NCBI GenBank assembly: GCA_009701185.1
Contig: WLKQ01000001.1
Span: forward strand, 1 to 64,000
Direction of reading: 5' to 3'
Origin: Actinomycetota bacterium
GTDB taxonomy: Bacteria > Actinomycetota > Actinomycetes > Nanopelagicales > Nanopelagicaceae
Length of the DNA: 64,000 bases
The translations under genes were made by a program, and so were the position numbers. Shown in pieces: positions 20,943 to 30,640 of the stretch (position 1 is the stretch's first letter; each line of letters starts with the position of its first letter). Under the pieces are notes generated by a model that was given only the letters and a program-made list of their open reading frames with translations, was not told where the DNA came from and made no database searches.

Positions 20943-21013
20943 GAGAGGAAGCCTCTCAATCTGCATGAGAGGCAAAGGGGCCTAAAATGAAGAAAGCTCC
21001 TTTGGCTCTATGA
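20943..21013 (+). promoter_or_regulatory. putative cis-regulatory leader: alternative hairpins plus 8-codon mini-ORF (MKKAPLAL)
   Basis: GAGAGG-AAG-CCTCTC versus GCCTCTCA-ATCTGCA-TGAGAGGC; AAAGGGG then ATG at 20987 and TGA at 21011-21013 overlapping the ATG at 21010. Confidence 0.45.
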
Positions 21014-22716
21014 AAAAAATAATTGCCGCTTTTCTCATAGTTTTCATGCAATCACTGTGTGTGGTAAATCTTGCTTTTGCCGGGGACTTTACGTACGACA
21101 TCATTAGCCAAAAGCTTGCCGATGAACTCACTACGAATATTTCAAGTGAGTTAGCACCCGGTGACTACGAAATGAATGTTTCTGTTGAAAATGCTGATGG
21201 AACATCTGAGCTTAGAAACTTTCTCTACTGCAAAGATGCAGATGGAAATATTCTTTGGAATCAGTGGTGCACTGGCGAAACGCCACTTATTGATCCTGTC
21301 CAACTTCAAGATATTACTGTTCAATCCGAACTTCCTACATACTCACCAAAAACAGATGTTCAGACTGTGCAAGATATTGCAGTCTCGACCTTTGCAGTCC
21401 TGAGTTATTTAACAGTCGGTCTTGGGCATGCCATGAATTTAACTGGTGGGGCTCCCGTCAATGATGGTGGGTCAAATACTCGAGCAGAGTTGGCAGAGCT
21501 TGAACTTAAAATCCTAGAGAGATCTAAAAAACGGCGCCGATTCGGTGATCTCCTTGGAATGTGGAATAAATCAATCTTCACGTTTATGGACTCAACCTTC
21601 GTCAATGTTTCCAAGAGAGTATCTGGATTCTCTCCAGCTATAACCCGTTCTACCTCTGATGCTTCATATCTTCGAGCTATGACCGGTTCTCTCTCACTTA
21701 TTCTTTATCCCATTGCACTATTTCTAGGCTTTCTCGCTTTGAATGACACAAATTTCCAAGCACTTCCACCCACAGCGGCAACGTTGATAGCCATGCTCAT
21801 GCTTGGAGTTTTTGATTCATTTGCGGGATTATTGAGTGGCTTAGTGTTCTTTACTGGCTGTCTAATAACTGGCCATATATCCACAATCCATGAGCTTTTA
21901 ATCTCAATTGGATTGCTAGCCTTTTCATTTTGCCCAATATTGCTTTCAAGTAATCTACGCCCAATTCGTCGACACGTCTTTAATAGTCACGATATGTGGG
22001 AACGAATTACTGATTACTGCCTTGGAACCATTTTGACTGTTTGGATCATCTCTCAGATGGTTGACGCATTACCTGGTTTAGCTGGCTTGCAGTTATCAAT
22101 AGTTTCGCAGTGGAAAACTGTCTGTATTTTTGGTGGCATTGCAATTCTTCTTCGTAGATTTTTAGAAGATATTGCACTCAATCAATATCCTGAGCGTTTA
22201 GAAAAGACTGAGTTAGTACACCCAAGCCCAACGGTAAGACAACGCCTATCTAAAGCTTGTATTCAAATTGCAATATTTGCATTCCTAGGTCATGCATTTA
22301 TCGGCACATCACTTGCATTTTGGTTAGGTGTTGTACTTTTTGCAGTTCCTAAATTGACTTCAGTGTTCTCCGAAGAACTGCCAAAGTCACATTCACTTGT
22401 ACGTATAGTTCCTAATGCGGCAATAAAGATTGTGGCGGTTTTAATCGCTGGTGGAGGAATCTCGTATTACTACCTTGCTGGAGTTTCAGATGCACAAACT
22501 CGCATTAATGTCGGTTTCTATCTATTAATTCTTCCTGGAAGTCTTATATCTGTTTTGGGGCTTTTATCTAAAAAAGAAGAGACCGACGATGAATGGAAAT
22601 ATTCAGGTCTAGGCAAAATTGCCTATAGATTCTTTGGAACTTTGGTATTTGTTGTCTTGGCTCTGAATACTTTCAAGGTCGATGTCTTCGGCAAACTCTT
22701 TCACTTCTTCTCGTAA
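21010..22716 (+). CDS. hypothetical polytopic membrane protein with signal peptide
   Basis: Signal peptide MKKIIAAFLIVFMQSLCVVNLAFAG; soluble N-domain then multiple hydrophobic helices; no recognised family. Confidence 0.8.
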   Translation: MKKIIAAFLIVFMQSLCVVNLAFAGDFTYDIISQKLADELTTNISSELAPGDYEMNVSVENADGTSELRNFLYCKDADGNILWNQWCTGETPLIDPVQLQDITVQSELPTYSPKTDVQTVQDIAVSTFAVLSYLTVGLGHAMNLTGGAPVNDGGSNTRAELAELELKILERSKKRRRFGDLLGMWNKSIFTFMDSTFVNVSKRVSGFSPAITRSTSDASYLRAMTGSLSLILYPIALFLGFLALNDTNFQALPPTAATLIAMLMLGVFDSFAGLLSGLVFFTGCLITGHISTIHELLISIGLLAFSFCPILLSSNLRPIRRHVFNSHDMWERITDYCLGTILTVWIISQMVDALPGLAGLQLSIVSQWKTVCIFGGIAILLRRFLEDIALNQYPERLEKTELVHPSPTVRQRLSKACIQIAIFAFLGHAFIGTSLAFWLGVVLFAVPKLTSVFSEELPKSHSLVRIVPNAAIKIVAVLIAGGGISYYYLAGVSDAQTRINVGFYLLILPGSLISVLGLLSKKEETDDEWKYSGLGKIAYRFFGTLVFVVLALNTFKVDVFGKLFHFFS

Positions 22717-22787
22717 AAGCTTGGATTTCGGTCTGAGAATCTCAATATTTTGGTGCAATTTAGCGAATTTATCGATAGGCTTGAAAT

Positions 22788-23672
22788 GTGACTACAGGTA
22801 GCGCTGGCAAGAGATTTAAAGATGCCCTACATAAAGAGAAGCCTCTACAGATAGTTGGCACCATTAATGCCAACCATGCCTTGCTTGCAAAGCGCGCTGG
22901 ATATCAAGCTATTTATCTTTCTGGCGGCGGAGTTGCCGCGGGTTCACTAGGCGTTCCCGACTTAGGGATCACGACTCTTGAGGATGTTCTCACTGATGTT
23001 CGACGCATTACCAATGTCTGTGATGTGCCACTTCTCGTAGATTGCGATACTGGATTTGGTCCTTCTGCTTTTAATATCGGCCGCACAATAAAAGATTTAA
23101 TTAAAGCCGGTGCTGCTGCCACGCATATTGAAGATCAAGTAGGGGCCAAGCGCTGTGGCCACCGACCAAATAAGGAAATCGTTTCAACGCAAGAAATGGT
23201 CGATCGAATCAAGGCGGCGGTCGATGCCAGAACTGACGATGATTTTGGAATCATGGCTCGAACTGATTCCCTTGCCAATGAAGGATTAGAGAAAGCCTTG
23301 GATCGAGTTCGTGCCTACGTTGCAGCTGGTGCTGATTACATCTTCCCAGAAGCCGTACTCGACTTAGATACGTATTCTAAATTTGCAGCTGCAGCCGGTG
23401 TTCCAATTTTGGCAAATATAACTGAGTTTGGAATGACTCCTTTGTTTACCATCGAGGAGTTAAAGAAGGTAGATGTTTCTATGGCCTTGTATCCACTATC
23501 TGCTTTTAGGGCTATGAATAAAGCAGCTGAAAATGTATACGAGTCAATTCGTCGAGATGGTACTCAAAGCAATGTTATTGATCAGATGCAGACTCGTGAT
23601 GAGCTCTATCAGCGCATAAATTATTATGAGTACGAATCCGTACTGGATAAGTTCCTCGATACAAAAGATTAA
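22788..23672 (+). CDS. prpB: methylisocitrate lyase (isocitrate lyase/PEP mutase family)
   Basis: [51 protein letters not shown] start. Confidence 0.9.
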   Translation: MTTGSAGKRFKDALHKEKPLQIVGTINANHALLAKRAGYQAIYLSGGGVAAGSLGVPDLGITTLEDVLTDVRRITNVCDVPLLVDCDTGFGPSAFNIGRTIKDLIKAGAAATHIEDQVGAKRCGHRPNKEIVSTQEMVDRIKAAVDARTDDDFGIMARTDSLANEGLEKALDRVRAYVAAGADYIFPEAVLDLDTYSKFAAAAGVPILANITEFGMTPLFTIEELKKVDVSMALYPLSAFRAMNKAAENVYESIRRDGTQSNVIDQMQTRDELYQRINYYEYESVLDKFLDTKD

Positions 23673-23696
23673 AAAATAAAAGGCCCTAACTCGCTT

Positions 23697-24095
23697 CTAA
23701 AGTAACTCTGTAAGCAAGGTCTCTACGCGCTTTTTGATCTCATCTCTGATGATTCGCACAGATTCAATTCCTTGTCCAGCTGGATCATCTAAAACCCAAT
23801 CTTCATAGCGCTTACCTGTATAAAACGGGCACGCATCTCCGCAGCCCATTGTTACTACTGCATCAGATGCTTGAACAGCTTCTGGGGTTAATATCTTTGG
23901 AACATTATTTGCGATATCGATGCCAACTTCGGCCATAGCCTCAATCGCAATCGGATTAATTGAATCTTTTGGCGCAGAGCCGGCAGATAAAACATCTACT
24001 GCTCCCCCAGATAAGTGGGACATAAAACCGGCCGCCATTTGAGAGCGACCGGCATTATGGACACACACAAAAAGTACTGAAGGTTTAACGCTCAC
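23697..24095 (-). CDS. arsC: arsenate reductase (low-MW phosphatase fold, ArsC)
   Basis: VLFVCVHNAGRSQMAAGFM P-loop, VVTMGCGDACPFYTGKRYEDWVLDDPAG. Confidence 0.9.
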   Translation of the reverse strand: MSVKPSVLFVCVHNAGRSQMAAGFMSHLSGGAVDVLSAGSAPKDSINPIAIEAMAEVGIDIANNVPKILTPEAVQASDAVVTMGCGDACPFYTGKRYEDWVLDDPAGQGIESVRIIRDEIKKRVETLLTELL

Positions 24096-24738
24096 TGCTC
24101 AATCCCTTGGCTAAGCCAAGTCCGATTAAAGCTCCAAGAAGTTGGGCGATAACAAAACCTGGCACTGAGGACAACTCGATGCCAGCAAATGTATCGCTGA
24201 AAGCTCGTCCAAAGGTTACGGCAGGGTTAGCAAAAGTTGTCGAGGAGGTGAAGAAATAAGCCGATCCGATCCATCCAGCTACAGCTAGTGGAACATAACG
24301 GCCTTCCTTTTGCTTACCAACCATGTGAATGACAAGGATCAAACCGGCCGTTGCAATAACCTCACTCAGCAAAAGATTAGAGCTAGTTTTTGCATGTGTT
24401 GAATCACCGATTGCAGGTAGATCAAACATGACATTTGCAATAACGACGCCGATAAATGCACCAATAAATTGCGTTAGTACGTAATTAATCGCAGTGAGAG
24501 CTGAAATGCTTTTATCTATAAATGCAACAACCGTGACTGCTGGATTGAAGTGGGCTCCACTTATTGGTCCTAGCATTTGAATCAAAACGGCCAAGATCAA
24601 GACTGTAGCAAAAGCAACAATAAAGAGTTGTAATCCGACATCTTTTGTTAAGTTAGTTGCCATAACTCCTGAGCCAACGATTGCCATTGCCAAAACGGCA
24701 GTTCCGATAAATTCAGCTAAAAATATGCGCAATTTCAT
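24085..24738 (-). CDS. aquaporin / MIP family channel
   Basis: Two NPA boxes: SGAHFNPAVTV and FANPAVTFGRAF. Confidence 0.9.
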   Translation of the reverse strand: MKLRIFLAEFIGTAVLAMAIVGSGVMATNLTKDVGLQLFIVAFATVLILAVLIQMLGPISGAHFNPAVTVVAFIDKSISALTAINYVLTQFIGAFIGVVIANVMFDLPAIGDSTHAKTSSNLLLSEVIATAGLILVIHMVGKQKEGRYVPLAVAGWIGSAYFFTSSTTFANPAVTFGRAFSDTFAGIELSSVPGFVIAQLLGALIGLGLAKGLSSER

Positions 24739-25227
24739 TTATGAAACTCCAATGATGTCTACAACAAATATCAGCGTCTCGTTTGGACCGATTGGTCCAG
24801 AACCATTTGGACCATAGCCAAGGGCTGCTGGAATAACTAGAAGGCGACGCCCTCCAACTTTTGCACCTGGAAGTCCCTGTTGCCAACCGGCTATAACACC
24901 TGAGAGTGGGAACGTGGCTGGTTGACCACTCCACGATGATTCAACAATGGTGCCTGTTGACCAAGCCATCAATGTGTAATGAACTGTGAGGGTCGAGGTT
25001 GCAAGAACTTCAGTTCCGCTTCCAACAATAATATCTTGAGTTTGCAAAGTAGCTGGAGGTGTTCCAGTTGGCGCAGTGATTGTTGGTGCTTCGCCTGCAT
25101 TACCGGTCACTGCAGGCAATCCTGCTGATGATGAAACTGTCACTTTATCTTTTCCTCCGCATGCCGTAAGAGATGTAATCGAAAGCGCAATAATTGCGGC
25201 AATCGCGAGTTGCTTGTTGATTTTCAT
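24739..25227 (-). CDS. FKBP-type peptidyl-prolyl isomerase, lipoprotein
   Basis: Lipobox LTAC; TLTVHYTLMAWSTGTIVESSW...GWQQGLPGAKVGGRRLLVIPAALGYG. Confidence 0.9.
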   Translation of the reverse strand: MKINKQLAIAAIIALSITSLTACGGKDKVTVSSSAGLPAVTGNAGEAPTITAPTGTPPATLQTQDIIVGSGTEVLATSTLTVHYTLMAWSTGTIVESSWSGQPATFPLSGVIAGWQQGLPGAKVGGRRLLVIPAALGYGPNGSGPIGPNETLIFVVDIIGVS

Positions 25228-25236
25228 TCTCCGCCT

Positions 25237-26571
<1,335 letters not shown>

Positions 26572-27765
26572 CTAACCGATGTTAAGTGTGGGAAGTTTCT
26601 TTTCAAGGGCTGGAGTAATACCCCACTGAGCACAAATATCTCGATATCTCTGGATATCAATCGCCTCAGGTTTGGCATCGGTCTTTACGGCACGAATCAT
26701 CGTGTTTCTTGGTGTGTGTTCACCACCAATAAATTCGATAACGTCGACTCGATAGCCCGCGATTCTTATCAATTGAGCACGCAATGAATCAGTCAGTAGG
26801 TCTCCTAACCGTTCTTTCAATAGGCCAAACTTCGTTAAAGCTCCCCACGGCTCCGGACTCTCATTCATCTGTCGTTGAATATCGTGATGACAGCATGGCG
26901 CAATCAACATTAATTTAGCTTTGCTAGTAATTGCCCAAGCAATTGCATCATCGGTTGCGGTATCACACGCGTGCAGAGCTATTGCAACATCAGCAGCTTC
27001 GGCAGTTGTTGAAGCAATTTCCTCGGCCCTAAAAGTAATCGTGTCGTTAATTCCAAGATTATGTGCAATTTGATTATTTCTATCACGAGATGCAGTTCTG
27101 ATATCTATACCAATCACATGTACCGGAAGACCAATAGATCTAAGGTACTGATGTGCTGCAAAAGTTAAATAAGCATGTCCGCATCCCAAATCTACAATTG
27201 TTAAAGGTTTGGCATTGCTCGGCCGAGTTATCTGACCCGCGTTAATTGCGGCTTCTACGGTAGGTGCTAAAAGCCTTAAGAACTCCTCAACTTGTAAATA
27301 CTTATCTTGCTTTGATGCCTTAATCATTCCTTTATGATCGGCGATGCCAACTTCTGATAAGAATGGGTCAGCCGGCTCGAGTAAACGATGCTTTTTCTTA
27401 TCGTGATCCAAATTCTGCTCACGCGCCTTACTTTCATAACTAACTAGTGCATCGCCACTCTTGGTAATACGTATAGAAACCGCTCCACTTGTATGCTCAA
27501 CTAAAATATTGGCATATCCCGACTCCAATAATTCATGAATAGCCTGTGGATTTGAATCAATATTCTTAGTTGTGGTTACTCGGCCATCATTGTGGCTCAT
27601 CTGCAGTTTGATTTCACCTTTGATGCTGACAGGGCGAATGTCTATGCGTTCAAATTCAGTCTGCATATTTCTTCGGCGGCCAGAAAGGACTGCGCGCACA
27701 AAAGTTCCCGTATCAACAATATGTGAGACTGCCTCGCTAAAGGCATCGGCAGGTAACTTAGACAT
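26572..27765 (-). CDS. class I SAM-dependent methyltransferase
   Basis: LTIVDLGCGHAYLTFAAHQYL, VAIALHACDTATDDAIAWA; start at 27765 or 27786. Confidence 0.82.
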   Translation of the reverse strand: MSKLPADAFSEAVSHIVDTGTFVRAVLSGRRRNMQTEFERIDIRPVSIKGEIKLQMSHNDGRVTTTKNIDSNPQAIHELLESGYANILVEHTSGAVSIRITKSGDALVSYESKAREQNLDHDKKKHRLLEPADPFLSEVGIADHKGMIKASKQDKYLQVEEFLRLLAPTVEAAINAGQITRPSNAKPLTIVDLGCGHAYLTFAAHQYLRSIGLPVHVIGIDIRTASRDRNNQIAHNLGINDTITFRAEEIASTTAEAADVAIALHACDTATDDAIAWAITSKAKLMLIAPCCHHDIQRQMNESPEPWGALTKFGLLKERLGDLLTDSLRAQLIRIAGYRVDVIEFIGGEHTPRNTMIRAVKTDAKPEAIDIQRYRDICAQWGITPALEKKLPTLNIG

Positions 27766-28912
27766 TAGTGCTGAGTGTAACTTCAATAGCCAGGCCGCCC
27801 AATGTACTTTTACTTAGTGTCAGATCACCCTGATGCCACTCGATAACTGCACTCATGATGCTCATTCCAAGACCGCTGCCCCCTGTTTCACGAGAGCGAG
27901 ATCGATCAAATCGCTTGAGTCCTTGGATTTTCTCCCCGTATGAATCTGCAGGTAATCCAGGCCCACCATCTTCGATGATGAGGTAGGCATGCTTACCTCC
28001 ATGCAAGGTAACTGTGACCGGAACATTAGCGTTTGTGTGGATTCGAATATTGGTCAAAGCATTTTGAATAAATCTACGCATATATTTCTCGGATCCATTT
28101 AAATATATCTCGCCTTCGATATCAATTTTCACTTTGCGGTTAGGTGACAACGTTTGAAAATCAATAACATTTTCATGCAATAACGCTGAAAGGTCGAATA
28201 CTTCAGTATCAACGATATTCTGCTCACCAAGTTCAGCTAAAATCAATAGGTCACCAATCAAGGATTCCATTCGCTTGATCTCACTCTTTAGGCGACTAAA
28301 AGCTAAATCTTGATTTTTGCTATCTAATTGTTTCCCTTCTAAAAGCTCTGTATATCCCTTGACCACCGTTAGCGGAGTTCTAAGCTCGTGCGCCGCATCA
28401 CCTAGAAATTCCTGCATTTTTTCACGTTGCGAACGTTCTAAGCTTAAAGCTCCAGCCCTTGAAATTAAGATTGAAATATATGAGGCAATGGCATTGGCAA
28501 ATATAATAAAGATTAATAGTCCAAGTAAATTCTTTTTAAGACTTCGATCAATATCTGTAAGAGACGCAGCAATAATTAACTTTTCACCACTTTCAATACC
28601 AATTTCTCTCTGTATCATGTGCGAATTGCTACCTATAATCGCGCTTTGGGACTCTTTCAAAATTGTGAGTGCCCCTTCTTGCGTCTTAAAAGCTAGGGTG
28701 AAATCAAAGCTATTTTGATCTAAACTTAATAGAGCACTTGTTATTGCATCTGACGGATTACTATAAATATCTGTAATTACTGTTTCCATATGATTGTCTA
28801 CAATAGAAATTTCAGTATTATAGGAACCCCAAACAGCAAAACCACCAATAAGAATAGAGAGCAACGAAGTTACTGTTACTGAAGCAAGTACTTGCCGTGT
28901 TCGATTTTTCAT
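27758..28912 (-). CDS. sensor histidine kinase
   Basis: DAAHELRTPLTVVKGYTELL H-box; DGGPGLP and GGSGLGMSIM ATP-binding boxes. Confidence 0.92.
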   Translation of the reverse strand: MKNRTRQVLASVTVTSLLSILIGGFAVWGSYNTEISIVDNHMETVITDIYSNPSDAITSALLSLDQNSFDFTLAFKTQEGALTILKESQSAIIGSNSHMIQREIGIESGEKLIIAASLTDIDRSLKKNLLGLLIFIIFANAIASYISILISRAGALSLERSQREKMQEFLGDAAHELRTPLTVVKGYTELLEGKQLDSKNQDLAFSRLKSEIKRMESLIGDLLILAELGEQNIVDTEVFDLSALLHENVIDFQTLSPNRKVKIDIEGEIYLNGSEKYMRRFIQNALTNIRIHTNANVPVTVTLHGGKHAYLIIEDGGPGLPADSYGEKIQGLKRFDRSRSRETGGSGLGMSIMSAVIEWHQGDLTLSKSTLGGLAIEVTLSTNV

Positions 28913-28917
28913 TCTGC

Positions 28918-29601
28918 TTATTGCTGCTCTTGAATCTGAAAACCTACCCCACGAATGGTTTTAATTCCCTCAAAACCATCTCTATGTAATTTCTTGCGCA
29001 AATAGGAAATATAGGTATCAGTCACAGTACTTTCTGATTCAAACGTGATTCCCCAGACCTCTTCAAGCAAAAACTTCTTGGTGAGTACGCGACCCTTTTT
29101 TTCTACTAATATTTGAAGTAGCCTATATTCGGTTGGAGATAGTTCGACTTCTTCCCCGCTAAAAGTGACTAAGTGTTGTTCATTATCTATTGTAATTGGA
29201 CCACACGTTAAGGTCGCTGGAATTTGGGTGGACTTGGTCGAACGTCGAAGTATCGCTTTTATTCGTAAAACTAGTTCTTCAATCCCAAATGGTTTAATAA
29301 CATAGTCATCTGCGCCAATTTTGAGTCCACGTGCAACATCGCTCTTATCTTCCCTTGCAGTGAGCATCAATACTGGGGTCTGGTCATTATTTTTTCGCAA
29401 ACGCTCAACTAGTTCAAAGCCATCCATCAGAGGCATGTTGATATCAATTATCATTAAGGCCGGTTTGTTGGTTCGCAGCAAGGTTAATGCTGACATTCCA
29501 TCAATGGCTTCAACCGTCTCATATCCAGCGATGCTCAACGTATCGTGGAGTAGGGCGCGAACTCCCGGTTCGTCATCCACAATCATAATGAGCTCGGCCA
29601 C
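28918..29601 (-). CDS. OmpR-family response regulator
   Basis: IMIVDDEPGVRALL, ADDYVIKPFG, winged-helix C-terminus ESTVTDTYISYLRKKLHRDGFEGIKTIRGVGF. Confidence 0.93.
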   Translation of the reverse strand: MAELIMIVDDEPGVRALLHDTLSIAGYETVEAIDGMSALTLLRTNKPALMIIDINMPLMDGFELVERLRKNNDQTPVLMLTAREDKSDVARGLKIGADDYVIKPFGIEELVLRIKAILRRSTKSTQIPATLTCGPITIDNEQHLVTFSGEEVELSPTEYRLLQILVEKKGRVLTKKFLLEEVWGITFESESTVTDTYISYLRKKLHRDGFEGIKTIRGVGFQIQEQQ

Positions 29602-29700
29602 TGCCCCACTCTTGCATGCCTTGGTCGCCTTGCCAATAAAATTCTTGGTTTTTGATGCCTTTCACAGAAAAAGCACAAAGTATTAATGCATCATGGTGAC

Positions 29701-30153
29701 ATGAAAATCTCTCGAGTCATAGCCCTGAGCTTGTCGTTAGCGCTTACCTCGGCTGGGCCTACTTTTGCCGATCCGGCACCAACTCCAACATATGACTTTA
29801 AGACTTTGATGGAACAGTACAAGATCGCTAAGTCCGCATTTCAAGCAGAGATGAGCGCGCGCGAACATCTCCGTGCAACAATTAATCAAAACTTTATGAG
29901 TGCAGTCAACGATGCAAATCGAATAGCCAAAAATGCACTTCGCGCAACGAAGATTCCTTCGGCTAAAAGCGAAGTCCTTGCTATTCAGAAAGCCGCAATC
30001 GCCTTAGCTAATGCAACACGCTATTCAGCTATTTTGGCGATGGGTCAGCCACCTGAAGAGCCGTTAGCCCCAACAAAGCAAGAGCACTCTTCTAAAGTCG
30101 CTCCACTCAAAAAAACTAAATCTCCTAAAGTCAGCGCATCACCGTCTTCTTAA
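29701..30153 (+). CDS. small secreted helical protein
   Basis: Signal peptide MKISRVIALSLSLALTSAGPTFA; Ala-rich helical body; start at 29701 preferred. Confidence 0.65.
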   Translation: MKISRVIALSLSLALTSAGPTFADPAPTPTYDFKTLMEQYKIAKSAFQAEMSAREHLRATINQNFMSAVNDANRIAKNALRATKIPSAKSEVLAIQKAAIALANATRYSAILAMGQPPEEPLAPTKQEHSSKVAPLKKTKSPKVSASPSS

Positions 30154-30178
30154 GCCTTCAGTTCGATATCGTTCTGCT

Positions 30179-30556
30179 ATGAAACGATTTAATGTCTGGT
30201 TAGCAACCAAAGTTACCGATGGTGTTGCAACTATGTGGTGTGCTTATATTTTCGCTGGCATTGCCTTAATTTCACTTCCAAAAGCATTACAGTCAGGGGA
30301 TTCAATTGTTATTGTCTCCTGGATAGCCCAAACTTTTTTGCAGCTAGTCTTGCTTTCAATAATTATGGTGGGACAAAAAGTTCAGTCTAAAAGTGTTGAA
30401 GACACAATAAATGAAACTCATACAGCCTCACTAGCTGAATTTGAACTAGCAAAAGAGGCTAGAAAAGATGCGCATGTCGAGCTTGAGCAGCTTCATAAAA
30501 TCTCACAAGATATGCATAAGCTGATGAAAGAGGTTGAAGCTAAGTTGGCTCGCTGA
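30179..30556 (+). CDS. small membrane protein with C-terminal coiled coil
   Basis: Two TM segments then charged helix EFELAKEARKDAHVELEQLHKI. Confidence 0.7.
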   Translation: MKRFNVWLATKVTDGVATMWCAYIFAGIALISLPKALQSGDSIVIVSWIAQTFLQLVLLSIIMVGQKVQSKSVEDTINETHTASLAEFELAKEARKDAHVELEQLHKISQDMHKLMKEVEAKLAR

Positions 30557-30640
30557 AACGTTATCAAAGCGAAACATTGCAGCCCTGATTTCAGGTTTCT
30601 TACATAGAAATACCTGGGGTTCTTAGTTTAAGTTCAGGGG

